A stretch of DNA of 64,000 bases from Diploscapter coronatus (GCA_964036155.1 OZ038423.1:35479249-35543248); one strand, 5' to 3'; shown: positions 41,601 to 52,333, numbered from the stretch's first letter. Numbers and translations are program-made. Notes: a model not told the origin generated them from the sequence alone.

Positions 41601-42740
41601 ATTCGGAGGTAATTTAATAGATTTTCGCGTTTTAACCCGATATTAATCCATCTTTTTTTCTTTCTAATTCTGACTAGTCCTTTTCGGATAGAAAATGTCT
41701 ATTCTATTAAAAAATAATTTGAAACTTTTAGAGCCAGACTTGAAAATTTGCAAGTCTGTTTAGAGCATTGATGAAATCTTTGATTTCGTGACCTTACTTT
41801 CTAATTTGTAGATAATCAATTTGGATGCGGCGATGGGCGCGATCGAGCGCCACATCTTCGAGTTGCGTCTGGCTGTGGGCGATAAGCAGCACGTCATCTA
41901 CGTCAAGGAGGAGGTCGATCATCTCCACGAAGATCGATCAATCCAGGTTGATTGTTCTAAACGAATTAGCTCATAGATTATAACCATTTCTTGAGAATTA
42001 TAATGTTACAATTACTGATGTATGGGGCTCGTAACTTGTTGAATTAGAACTCACAAATTTTCTCCAAGTCAAACTTGACTAGACTTCAATAAAAATTTTC
42101 CGAATTGAACTTAAAATCGTCTTTTAAATTAAACTCGAACCTATTGGCGAGTTCAAGTTCGAGTTTCGAAATTCCTGTTTAATATCCATTGCAATTCTGA
42201 ACCCTTGATTAAAACTAACCGAGTTTTAATTTGAAACAACAATGTGTTTTCAGCTGGCGAACAAGACTGCGAAATTTTGCGAGGTGATAGATTCTCTGGA
42301 CAGCTCTTTCATCTCGGACATGTTGTACGACCCTGGTGCGGTAAGATCATTTACCATATTGAAAACACTTTTACTTCAAAAATTTCCATTCACTAACTAA
42401 CGATTTGGCAATCATTGCCAGCACTTTGAAAAGTCTTCATCTTGAAATGCATTTTCAAATCTATTTTTATGACAATCGATAAAAATCACCCTTAGCAATG
42501 CATCTGAAAGAAGGCGTATGATATTTTAAAGTGTTGCAGAGTTGTGCGTTCATTATTCTTTTTCATCTTGCAAAACTGCCAGAATGCAATTGTCAAAACT
42601 GCTAATCCCGAATCATTCCATTAGCATACTTTTTCACTTGACTCTTTTTCTCATTTTCAAATTACATGCATAATGATCGAACATAACATAACAAACTAAT
42701 ATGAATTCAGGGTGATGAGTTTATGGATGACGACCACTGA
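38699..42740 (+). CDS. F-box-like domain protein, unknown substrate
   Basis: Eleven exons, all phase 0: 38699-38734, 38793-38921, 39230-39382, 39785-39886, 40189-40317, 40579-40674, 40896-41054, 41435-41608, 41812-41946, 42254-42340, 42711-42740 (TGA), giving 409 aa. Residues about 42-80 read THWSRLPVEMQIEIVKQKSL followed by DDDDRLNLLCAYPEL, the F-box pattern (LP.E....I...L...D...L). F-box proteins link substrates to SKP1-CUL1 ubiquitin ligases. The following 300 residues (GADFRLLFAFVK, LELDFDNNDKWTTLNEFVES, LHVHSPIHADEDSLLSHFSK) resemble the leucine-rich or FTH-type C-terminal region common in nematode F-box proteins, but I see no defining motif. The C-terminus is acidic (GDEFMDDDH). An upstream TTTCAG near 38680 could be a trans-splice acceptor. 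The gene model is strong; the family call is moderate. Confidence 0.75.
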
Positions 42741-43594
42741 GCTAGTCACTTCAGCTGCACTCGACCATCTCCACTTCCTCCTTCCCCTTCAATCCAAACT
42801 CGTGCATATTCCTCAGTAAAACAACAAGTATTTTATTTGAAATGATTCATTCCATTTGTTCAAAGGGTCATCCAGATATTCTCTTGCAAAACCGGTCATT
42901 TTCTTCAATTGAGTCACTATTTATTGTTTTCCACTTTTTTCTTCCGGGTTAATTTCCAATCAGTCCTTTGAAGATTTGTTTCTCTTCTGTTAATTTTATT
43001 GACAGCTACAATCACTTTATGATATTCTATTGATTTTTTTTATCATTTGTTATCCAACTTCTTTTACCTCGTCTATTTGATCGATCTCATTTATTTACAG
43101 TTCGGTGTCCTTCTTTGCTTTACTTTATCTTTTCATAAACAGATGTTCTTTGATATCCCTGTCTTTTTACTATTTTTAATTAGAGTATGAGAAAGATACG
43201 TTTTTTTTCAAATCCAAATTTAATAAAGGATCTTTTTCCACATTACCTGAATTAGTGAAAGGTTTCTAGACTTATTTTCTATCATGCAGCTTACTTCTTT
43301 GAATGAAAGCTAGTTATTAGTAGCGATGATATTCAAAGCCTTTAACGATTCCTTAAAATTATAACTGCATCATCGCAATCAAAGATGGTTTGAAATAAGT
43401 GCCATGAAACATCAAAATTAAAAGTTGATTTAAAGAGGCTCATTCGAAGAGTGAATTTTTATGCGAACATCTTGGTAAGTTTTAAATTCAAGGAAAACAA
43501 TGAATTTTACACCCCTAAATATATACTGATACATTATTTTATTTATCGTGCAAAATTAACGACTTAACTCCTCCAGTTATTCAAATTCTTCCAT
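42741..43594. other. 3' flank and intergenic DNA
   Basis: Long pyrimidine-rich 3' flank of the F-box-like gene followed by AT-rich sequence. Nothing supportable was seen. Confidence 0.4.
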
Positions 43595-43970
43595 TCAGCG
43601 ATGCAACTCCGAAATCACTTCGTCTTTCTGGAATCCCTCCGATTTCAGTCCATTCCCGATTATCGCCTGATAATCGATATATCTTTTTATTATCCCATCC
43701 ATCAATAACTGAACATCCATAATTACAATAATGAATATGCTATAATGTGACCGTATAAAATATCATCACATGTTATTGTTTGAGCAAATCTAGTTGGAAG
43801 AGGAAATGTAGGCCCTGTTTGCCATTTTCCATCTGTTAAAACCTGAATTAATTATTTCATGGACTTTCATTCGATTTTCTTACATCCACACGAGCTGTCT
43901 CTTCTTCCCTTTCAAGATTGTATCCGCCCAAATAATACAGTTTGTCTTTGAAATAAGTCACGATGCATCT
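43595..43970 (-). pseudogene. Kelch-repeat gene remnant
   Basis: On the minus strand the pieces TYFKDKLYYLGGYNLEREEE (about 43885-43970), GKWQTGPTFPLPTRFAQTI (about 43770-43850) and a terminal LKSEGFQKDEVISELHR stop (43595) carry the kelch-blade pattern (Y.GG, then W......P..R). Upstream in-frame stops block any further extension. No full propeller is present and the 5' side runs into the palindromic element at 44135. I interpret it as a decayed 3' fragment of a kelch gene. Confidence 0.5.
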
Positions 43971-44134
43971 TTATACCATTTAGGAGGATCTGGGCCTGCA
44001 AAACCCTTTGAACCGACCATTTATGAATTTGTTGAGCAAACAAGGGAAGGTTTTCGAAATGTTAATCAGGAAAGTGGTAAAACTTGGTCCCAAAATATGT
44101 GTATCAGTCTAAAACGTCGATTTGCATAGGCTCT

Positions 44135-44545
44135 ATCGGCTGGTATCCACTTTTACCTAACTTAGAGGCAAAAATAGGTCATCCCCATAGTTAGGAAATT
44201 GATTTTTCAAAATTCATAACTTTTTACCCGTGCATTATTTCGACGCGGTTCTTTTGCCAAAAATACTCGACTTGTTCTCCTCTCTCGAATGGTGCCCATT
44301 TTGGAACATTTGGACGAAAATTGATTTTCTGCAGGCCTACCCCGGGCCAAAATCGATTTTCCTCGAACTGCCCCGAAATGGGCACTAATCGATAGAGGAG
44401 ATCAATCTGAATAGTTTTGCCAAAAGAACCACGTCGAAATAATGCACACGTGCAAAGTTATGAATTTTCAAAAATCAGCTTCTTAACTACGGGAATGACC
44501 TATCCTCCCCCGTAACCTGGGTAAAAGTGGATATCGGCCGGTGAA
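44135..44545. repeat. 411-bp near-palindromic element
   Basis: Left and right halves are imperfect inverted copies: TCGGCTGGTATCCACTTTTAC against GTAAAAGTGGATATCGGCCG, CATTATTTCGACGCGGTTCT against AGAACCACGTCGAAATAATG, and so on to a centre near 44345. It is non-coding: a MITE or fold-back element, with large hairpin potential. Confidence 0.7.
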
Positions 44546-44662
44546 ACTTCACCAGAATACTTCCTAGGATGGGAGGATAATTTTAAGGCCAAATTTGGCC
44601 AGTTTGGCGATTAACACTTCGAAACCTTGGTTTGTTAGGGTCCCGGAATTTTTGCAAAATAT

Positions 44663-44755
44663 TGCCGCGAGCCTGGATCGAACAGGCGACATTTAGATGT
44701 CGGAACCATGATGATCCACTTCAGTCTAACGCTCTCCCAACTGAGCTATCGCGGC
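44663..44755 (-). tRNA. trnF-GAA: tRNA-Phe(GAA) with 20-nt intron
   Basis: The minus strand folds as a full cloverleaf. Acceptor GCCGCGA/TCGCGGC with discriminator A; D-arm GCTC/GAGC; anticodon stem TTAGA/TCTAA; loop CTGAAGA; T-arm GCCTG-TTCGATC-CAGGC. A 20-nt insertion (about 44700-44719 on the plus strand) interrupts the anticodon loop after position 37, the canonical tRNA intron site. The mature length is 73 nt. All stems pair, so the gene looks functional. Confidence 0.9.
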
Positions 44756-45221
44756 ACATCCTCCGGTGCCCAGTTTTCAGTCTTCAGTCAATTTTCCATC
44801 GCTGGGGCACGGGAATGATGGACGCTGTTCAGCCTGCAAAATAGCACGCAAAATGCGATAGGAGGGGAGGAAAGAAGTAATGAGTGAGCATGGGGAGAGG
44901 AGAGATATGTCAGGAAAGAGTGCTACACAAATAGCGAGACCTTTACTTGAAAATACATAGATAGCGAAAAATATTCACGCTAAAATTCATTTTTTTAATT
45001 TTCTGCTACAAATTTTGATTTTCGGTCTATCTGTTTAGTTTTCAAATTCTAGAGACTACCTCCCATAAATTTGTTTTCAATGTTTTTCTAGAATTTCCAA
45101 TAGTTTGATCTATTTATTAATTTTAAAAATTGAAATATTTAACTCATTTTTAAAGATATTTTTTAAAATAATTTTTGATCGATTTTCTTATAATTAAAAA
45201 AAAAGAAAATTGAAGGGCTAC

Positions 45222-45611
45222 CTCCCACAACAACAGTTGTATCTATCGATTCCACCCGGCTGACTTCAACATGTTTCGGCTCGGTTGAACTTTCCGAAAT
45301 CACGACCCCTGAAAAATAGCTTATTCATTTTAAGAATAAAAACAATTCCACCTTTCGCCCCCAGTGTAATGACCGCACTTTTCGGACCGAACTTGCAAAT
45401 TTCGAGGGCTTGTTTTTTCGCATTCTCAACAGAATTTAGCGGATGGTCGGTAATGAATTCGGCCTGAAAAATAAAATTTTGAAAAACTCGATTTTTTTCA
45501 AAAATTAAAAAAATCGCACCTCGTTTTCATTGATGCAGATGATATCGACCAATTTCAGCAAATTCTTGTCCAAATTCGGATCTCCCGGGGCGGGGTTGAA
45601 GAATACGGTGA
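45222..45611 (-). pseudogene. Ribokinase (PfkB family) internal fragment
   Basis: Three exons: 45520-45611, 45352-45463, 45222-45308. They encode TVFFNPAPGDPNLDKNLLKL, DIICINENEAEFITDHPLNS, AKKQALEICKFGPKSAVITL and GVVISESSTEPKHVEVSRVE. These match the middle of ribokinase, the sugar kinase that makes ribose-5-phosphate: 'NPAP', the 'NE.E' block and the 'V.TLG..G' strand. The N-terminal substrate domain and the catalytic GAGD motif region are absent: the last exon ends at SIDTTVVVGG where 'DTTGAGD' is expected. The fragment is truncated on both sides and cannot be an active kinase. Confidence 0.65.
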
Positions 45612-46924
45612 CTGAAAAGATTCAAAAAATAGAAATTTTTTTAAAAAGGCGAAAATGAAAGAATACGACCCAAATTACACTAGAACTTCCTCGCTCGTGG
45701 GCGCTTCTCACCCGCTCGTCGTTCTAGTGCCAGCCTCCGGCTGGCTGTTAGAATTCGACATTCGAATTATCTCTACTAAATATTTTCTATCTCAAATAAG
45801 CTAAATTAGAGGTCAAACGAATTTTCAGAATTAATAATCACAGGATAATTTTATACCAGCACGATTGGTGGTATTTACCGAAGCAGAATGCTCTTTAGAT
45901 CTCTGAAAACAGTTCAGTGGATGAATTTCATTGCTCAACTTCGACTCATGGTTGACTGTTGCATCTCTCTCTTCGTAACTTAGAATTTTTTTCAAATGAT
46001 TTGTGTTCGGTTGTGCCTGGCATTTATGAAAAACGCTGAAACACATGATAGGCAATCGATATCATAGTTTCAGAGTTTGGTATGGAGATTTTTGGAGGGT
46101 CCTTGATTTTCGAATAGTCTCATTTTACTCGAATATTTATTGCACTCAATTTCAAATTTGACAAATGAAGAAAATGACACGAAAAATACGGCGAATCCAA
46201 ACAATTCTTTGGGCATATTTTCTAATTTGGACGAAGAGGTTTCACAAAGAAGGCATTTCTTCAGTTTTTAGGTTGAAGATCACTAGTCAACAAAGAAAAT
46301 CCTGAACAATCTACAAATCTATAATTTGTGAGACAAGATTCGGATATCCAATAGGGTACTAATGCTTCCAACTTCCTTACAACAATTGAACATTGAAGAG
46401 TCAGAAATATAAAAAATGGCAACAATTCAAAATTTGAAGAAAAATTGGAAATGTCCACTAATTTATTCCAGAAATAACTGGAGGTTTGTAGGTTTTATTG
46501 GGAGGAAGCAATCAATTTCATACGAAACTTATCGAATGTAAAATGTATTCGATTGCATTACGCATTAAGCATTAAACAGGTAGCACTTTAGTCATTACCC
46601 AATGTGTTTGACCTCGAGAAGCATGCCAAGCAAAGCACTTACACTGTCGACGTATTGTCACCTTTTTACGTCTACTTCATATATTTCGTGAACTCCATTC
46701 CATTTCCTGGAAAATGCAACTCAATTTTCTGGATCGTCGATATTTTTGGAACGGTTCAGTTAAAAATTCATAATTGTGCATTAATTTAGAATTTGCAAAC
46801 TCAGCGTGTCAATTCCTGAATCGAATTCAAGAAACTCCCAGTATAAAAGCACGGCCATTCCTCAGTCAGACCAAGCAACTCTTCGAGTTCCAGTCCTCGA
46901 AGTCTTTCCTTCAAACTCCCCAAA
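45612..46924. other. Intergenic region
   Basis: AT-rich DNA with a short imperfect hairpin near 45680-45750 (CTAGAACTTCCTCG ... CGTTCTAG). A TATA-like CCAGTATAAAAGC at 46840-46852 lies 73 bp before the secreted Tyr/Lys-rich gene and is a plausible core promoter. Nothing else was seen. Confidence 0.4.
46838..46853 (+). promoter_or_regulatory. TATA-like core promoter of Tyr/Lys-rich gene
   Basis: CCCAGTATAAAAGCAC is positioned about 75 bp upstream of the ATG at 46925. Strongly expressed small secreted-protein genes in nematodes often have such a TATA box. Inference from position and consensus only. Confidence 0.45.
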
Positions 46925-47585
46925 ATGGCCAAAATATTCAATTCGATCATTCTGATCGCCTGCCTCGTGGCTATGCTCGCTCTCTGCGTCGAAGCTGGAG
47001 GATACTACTATGTAAGTCTTAATTCGGATTTTAACAATAAAATAATCATTTAATTGCAGAAGGACTACTATAAGCCGAAAAAATACTACTATAAGGTGGG
47101 AATGGATGATGATACATTTAAAATTTGACACTTTTCAGAATTGCTTTGTAGTTGATATTGAATATTGAAAAGTGTTGAGAATTCAGCAAATCTATAGCAA
47201 CTTTTATAACAAGCATTGAATAGTAAACTATCATTTGAAAGAATAGGACAGCAAAGATGCGATTTCATTATTTCTCGACCTATTACTTTTCCGAAACCAA
47301 CTAATTTTACTTGCAATTTTTCCTTCAGGGCTAAATTAACCAAGATCAACTATTTATTTCAGAAGTCCTATTACAAGAAATACTACTACAAACCTAAGTA
47401 CTATTACAAGAAGAGCTACTACAAGGATTACTACAGGTAAGCCCATAATCGATTTAGTCCTTGACTGAACTTTCACCAAAATACGATGAATGAATTTTAC
47501 CATTCAAAATATGTCTTGCAGCAAACCCTATTACGGATATGAGTCGTACGGACACGATCATAAGGACTCTTACGGTTATTACTGA
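46925..47585 (+). CDS. Secreted Tyr/Lys-rich small protein
   Basis: Four exons (46925-47011, 47060-47095, 47363-47436, 47522-47585), phases consistent, 86 aa. The N-terminus MAKIFNSIILIACLVAMLAL followed by CVEAGG is a clear signal peptide. The mature part is almost only Tyr, Lys, Ser, Pro, Gly and Asp: YYYKDYYKPKKYYYKKSYYK, then KKYYYKPKYYYKKSYYKDYY, ending ESYGHDHKDSYGYY. There are no cysteines apart from the leader. An AATAAA lies at about 47670. Short exons repeat the YYYK/KSYYK unit, suggesting growth by duplication. The composition suggests a cationic secreted or cuticle/matrix peptide, comparable in style to nematode Tyr/Gly-rich antimicrobial-type peptides, but I recognise no family. 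Confidence 0.8.
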
Positions 47586-47946
47586 TCTCTGAATCCCTGA
47601 ATCGGTCTGCGATCGGGTCGTGGAATGACATCCTCTTCTCAACCTAGTTGTTAGATTTAAACTGGAATGAAATAAACATTTCATCACTATTTATCTGTTC
47701 TATTTAATTCAACACAGAATATAATATCTTCAAATTCAAACATCATGTTTCTCTTTCATACAATGCAACTTACACACCCTTGTCTGAACCAATGTTCACT
47801 CGTGGCCCTGATTTGTCACAAAGTAGTACAGATAAAGCAGTTTTTCGAACATTGTATTCTAATGATGTGAAAGATTCCAGAATGATCTTCTTTAACGTTT
47901 TAATTTTTTAGTTCGCGTTTCTGCAAAGAAACATTTGCAAAAGTTA

Positions 47947-48043
47947 TTGCAACGGGTGGTTTCGATCCACCGATCTTTGAGTGCCTTGAGGAACTTTTCC
48001 TCGAACATACGAGCCCAACGCGTTTCCCCTACGCCACGCTGCA
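47947..48043 (-). tRNA. tRNA-Thr(CGU)-like with 25-nt intron
   Basis: The minus strand folds with acceptor TGCAGCG/CGTTGCA (one G-U) and discriminator A, D-arm GCGT/ACGC, and anticodon stem TTGGG/CTCAA. The anticodon loop CTCGTA is interrupted by about 25 nt that contain a perfect 6-bp hairpin GAGGAA-AAG-TTCCTC. The variable loop is AGATC and the T-arm is GGTGG-ATCGAAA-CCACC. Without the intron it is 72 nt, with anticodon CGU. The T-loop begins with A where TTC is standard (A54 is otherwise a mark of eukaryotic initiator tRNA), so function is uncertain; a tRNA-like pseudogene is possible. Confidence 0.65.
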
Positions 48044-48995
48044 GCTATTCCTCGGTTAGAATACTTTTCCGACAGAATCTTTCAGGTTCCTGATTCCGTC
48101 AGATTTCAGAAGGTTGTGCAATATCTATCGCTTGGTCACTTTCGGTTATGTCTTATGTTTATGGGCTGATGAGTACAACTAGACATGGGTAGTCCATCTA
48201 AATTTGACGAAATTATATCTATTTTAAATCCGACAAAATTCTAACAATTTAAAAAATTATCTAAGGTTTCGAAACATTTCGTAATTTCCAAATTGCAATG
48301 ATAGTGATCTTTAATAGTCGAAGATAAGAGCAAGATAAAATTGTGTCACTATCTTATAATGGTCAGCGACAAGATTAAAAATCACCTACAATAAACTAAA
48401 ATAAAACTATCGATTTCGCAATGAACCATTGAAATTGAATTACCCTCAAGCCGTTCTTCATTTTGACCAACGATGTTTCTTGTCGAAAAGTCAAGGATCT
48501 AAGAATTGCAAACAATGAAAAATGTTATGAAAACTTTTTGATATAGGAAGAATCAATGTCATAAAGAGGAAAGTAAAACGACAAAACTCCTATTAAAACA
48601 TCGTCTATTCAAAGAAGAACAACTTAATCAACTAATTATCCCCGATAATTGTACAATTTAGAGAAAACCACAATGTTGGCATTTGCGATAAGGAATGATT
48701 CAATCGGGGTGTTTCTAAATTGTTTATTTTTGACTTTTTTACCAAAGGACAATTTCTCCCATATCAGATTATATCTATTTTACTGAAATATAAATCTTAT
48801 TTCTTCCGAAAAATAGACTTGAAAATGTCCATCCAATCTTCGTCTCTCCTTTCCATTTCATCGCCTATCATTCCTTCATATTGTGCCTGTTTTCTCTTAT
48901 CTATTCTCTCACTCGTTGTTTAGGATAGCGAGAAGGAAATGGGCCGGCATGCCTCGCCAAGTGGGGAAAAGGGGTTGCGTTTTGAACGCAGAGAC
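48044..48995. other. Intergenic region
   Basis: AT-rich; no exon chain or RNA was recognised before the U3-like sequence. It may contain the U3 promoter. Confidence 0.4.
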
Positions 48996-49179
48996 AGGAC
49001 CATACTATGCAGAATCGTTTCTGTAGTTGGTACCTCACAATCCCCAGTAAAATGGGGTGCGCTTCAAAACGCGATGAGAATTTTGGAGAGGCTGCGAGCG
49101 GGAAGTTGCACTCCGGTGCTTAATGACCGCTTGGGTTACCAGCAATGGTGACCCGATGCAGCTTGGCTCCTTTGAGCGC
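48996..49179 (+). ncRNA. U3 snoRNA-like
   Basis: The 5' domain GGACCATACTATGCAGAATC, then GTTTCTGTAGTTGGTACC, aligns over about 35 nt with the conserved start of U3 (GACUAUACU..CAGGAUC.UUUCUAUAGUU.UAC), including box A. Downstream are a box-C'-like CGATGAG, a box-B-like GAGCGGGAAG, a box-C-like TTAATGACCG, and a hairpin GGGTTACC/GGTGACCC. U3 guides early 18S rRNA processing. A box D (CTGA) is not evident near the 3' end (CTTTGAGCG), so the copy may be divergent or non-functional. The ends are estimated. Confidence 0.65.
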
Positions 49180-51575
49180 TTTATTATTCCTTCATTCGAA
49201 TTTCTCTAAACTGCCATTTGAAGAACCAACGAATTTGCGCATTTGCCAATTTATTCGATTATAATTTTTTATCAAAGATGTTGAGAGCATTTAGTCTTGG
49301 TAGATCATGCAAGTTATTGCAAAATTATCTCGTCCATTATTAGTTTAGACAAAATGATGTGAAAGTTGGATAAAACTGGCAAAAATCCAGAATAAAAGTA
49401 GGGTCAGCGCTTCTTATGAATATATAATTGAAAGGAGTCAATCCAATTCGAAATCTATCAATTTCTTGGGTGATTTTTCTTCCTATCTTCCCTATGTGAT
49501 TATGTGATGCAGTGTTTCAGAAGTGTCTGCTTTAATTGGCTAGAGGTAAAACCATCGAGATGAAATGATTCCAGTTCTTTTATAAACACTGATCAAATTT
49601 TGTTTTTCATTCTTTTTTACAACCGCGTATAAAAGTCAACTGATCAGTAATTCCAGTCGTTTGAGAATCGCCGACAAGTACTGGTTAGTACTTACCCGTT
49701 GACTTTTGCCTGAGACGAAGCAACGTTCTCATCACAATTGAAATTCCAAGATTTCCATAGGATTTGATCATCAAACTATCAAGCTATCGAGCAATCCCTC
49801 TATTCTCAGTATTGGTTATGTTGACCGGGGAACGGGTCAGACACTCTTAATTCCGATAATTTTACAGTCCCTCGGAAGATTCTCCGATGTATTTCTCCGA
49901 CTAGGTTGTTCTACGATCGCACAACGGCAATCAGTGAACCAAATTCTAAGTGCCGAGATCGCGCTCATACTAATCATGCAATCATGTCATCCTTACATTC
50001 TCTTTCCGTTCTTCCATTCCAGCATTCCAATCGAGTTAGGACCGCGCGAACGCAGCCCCTCACTCAAAAATTTAGTCGTCGGCGAACCCCAACTCGGAGC
50101 TGCCGTGCGGGTCAGCTCAGACCGAAGTGCAATGTCCGAGCCTCACCGCAGATAACCGCCTTTCTGATCGCGGTGTCTCCCGACCAGGTAAGTTTATGAA
50201 ACGCTGGGAAGGGGGAGAAGAGGAGGAAGAGTAAGACATGCTAGCTTATTTCGCTAGAACTATGTGTGAGTGGAGAGAAGAGACGGAACGACATTACGAA
50301 ATTGGGAATGAAAAAGTGAAGGCGAAAAGATAACACCAGTTTTCGGGAAAGGAAAGTGTTCCGGACAGAAGTTGGACAAGAATGGAGTTTAAAAAGTAGA
50401 AATGTTCAATTCAAATTGCTCTAAATCGATATGGAAATTTTTGAAGCAAGAAATAACCTAAACTTTCAGTTTGGAAACGGAAAATTTCGATCAAAAAAGT
50501 ATTGAGAAGAACCTTGATTAGTTTGTTAATTTGAACACGATTATATTATGAAAAATGAATAATATTACATTTTCAACGCATTAACAATGTCTGTGCACTA
50601 GAGACATGGTGAAATAGTCTAGTATGAGAAATACAGTACAGAAGCACAGAATGGCAGAATTGCTAACTTGATCTTATTGATTTTCCTTATAGAGACGACG
50701 GACTTGTGAATGAAAGTTTTGGCGAAAGAACACCTTCTCTTGCTTCCAATTACCGTAATCAATCATGACTCAATTTATAAAGAATGAACAATACAAATTA
50801 TTCCGAAGATTAAAATAATACTAAAATGACAAAACTCGGTTGTTAAATCGTTAAACAAAATGCTAAATTGAGTAACATTGGAAGATTCTTCATTTATTGA
50901 AAATCATACCGTCTATCTAAAAAAAACTCATATCGTACGGAATCATTCAAACGTCTGTCCTATCACGGAAAAGTAACAAGGAAATTTGACATAATTTATA
51001 GCATTTTTTGAAATTGAACAACTGAAATGTTGTACCAAAGTACCAAGTTCGTTACTCATTTAGGATTAGAAGAAAATGTGCTCAATAGCACCGTTTATTT
51101 TCTTTTCAATTGACTATATCGACGGTTTCAGATATGCACAGAGAATTTTCCACATTAGACATGATACCATGATACATCAATTATAGTAGATTTACTGATT
51201 ATCAACAAACCAATAGCCTGGCTCATTAGTTAATTTCTCCGTATTTATCACCGAGTTACTGTAATATTCTAACTTTTTTCATTTGTTCAATTTTTGTAAA
51301 CTAAATTGTACTTTGCATTAAATCATACGCCATTATTTTACTTCTTCACGTTATCGTGTTGTAACATGACTAATTTGTATTTTATATCCTTTTATCGAAA
51401 TAGTATGGAGTTAGACAGTGGGTTATAGTAAATCATATGCTATCACGCTCTCATCGGTTTTCTCGCTGTCTGCATGAAATTCGTCATGTCCAGAAACCTA
51501 GAACCTAGAATTTCAGAACTAGAATGCGAGACTGCTCTTTTTTCTGATTCAGTTTCATAATTTTATTCCACCCAT
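49180..51575. other. Intergenic region with one candidate exon
   Basis: Mostly AT-rich. A GC-richer block at about 49934-50187 ends in a strong donor (CCAG|GTAAGT at 50187) and could be a 5' exon or UTR exon on the plus strand. I cannot find a continuation and do not call a gene. Confidence 0.35.
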
Positions 51576-51579
51576 TTGG

Positions 51580-51764
51580 GTGTGGGCCGTGTCCAGCTCT
51601 AGTGCCACGCTGGAACGACCCGTGACCGGCCGGAGCAAGCCCCGGTTCCGATCAAGCCTCCAAAAATCAAACAACCTTGTTCTCCTCAGTTGAGGAGATA
51701 TCGAAGGTTAATTCGATAAGAACAGTTACTAACTTTGATCTTAGCCATAAGGCCGAGAAGCGAT
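51580..51764 (-). ncRNA. U2 snRNA variant
   Basis: Reading the minus strand from 51764: the 5' end ATCGCTTCTCGGCC, stem I, TAAGATCAAAG, then TGTTCTTATCGAATTAACC, an Sm site in TTTGATTTTTGGA, GGGGCTTGCTCC in stem III, and a stem IV ending about 51580 (CACGGCCCACACC). This is a full-length U2, the snRNA that pairs with the intron branch point. The branch-point recognition region reads AAAGTTAGTAACTGTTC instead of the near-universal AAGTGTAGTATCTGTTC (one base lost, one changed). A variant U2 or a very recent pseudogene are both possible. Confidence 0.9.
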
Positions 51765-51992
51765 GTCGAGCAGTGGCAAATTGGAGCAATATTCGGTTCG
51801 AGAGGAATATACCAGATAGTGCTATTCCTGCCATCCTTTGCTGTGGAAGAGAAGAGAATAATGGAAAATGGAAGGTGTCAAAGAAGGAGAAGAAGAGTGA
51901 AAGAGGGACATTTTCATTGCACGATTTCACTCCTTTCCTTCCATCACACTCTATTTCATACTATTATGATACTATGATACTATCCAGCCCTG

Positions 51993-52175
51993 GTGAGGAG
52001 GTAGATACTGTATATTCTTTGCAATTTGCTTCCTCCAAGCCTCGCTCTCTATTTCTCTTCGCTTTTCCGGATAAACGGAAAGAAAACAAGAGCGAGGAAA
52101 GGGAATAGTGAGTGAGAAGAAAGACGTGGCTCGTGCGAAACTGAGTTGCAAAGAGTGCAATATCTACCCCCTCAC
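51993..52175. mobile_element. MITE family M1, copy 2
   Basis: Ends GTGAGGAGGTAGATACTGTA and, inverted, GTGAGGGGGTAGATATTGCA; internal inverted stretches include TTTGCAA/TTGCAAAG. It lies between the U2 and U4 genes. Related to 14318-14504 and 58436-58500. Confidence 0.7.
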
Positions 52176-52333
52176 AAGCGACAACACCATGCTACTTGCG
52201 AGATATTCCCGTCCTCAGAAAGCACATTCCTTCCCTCTCTCTCTCTCTAACCTATAAATAAATATAAGAACATAGAAACAGGCAGCGATGCTTCATAAAG
52301 TGGGGCCGTAGAGTTGTGTGCAGATCTGACTCT

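Noticed and set aside
49680..49710. GTTAGTACTTACCCG as a U1 5' end
   Set aside because: Lacks ACTTACCTG followed by U1 stem-loops; no Sm site nearby.
51667..52160. Open frames of 87-147 codons on both strands
   Set aside because: Cover the U2 snRNA and an adjacent MITE.
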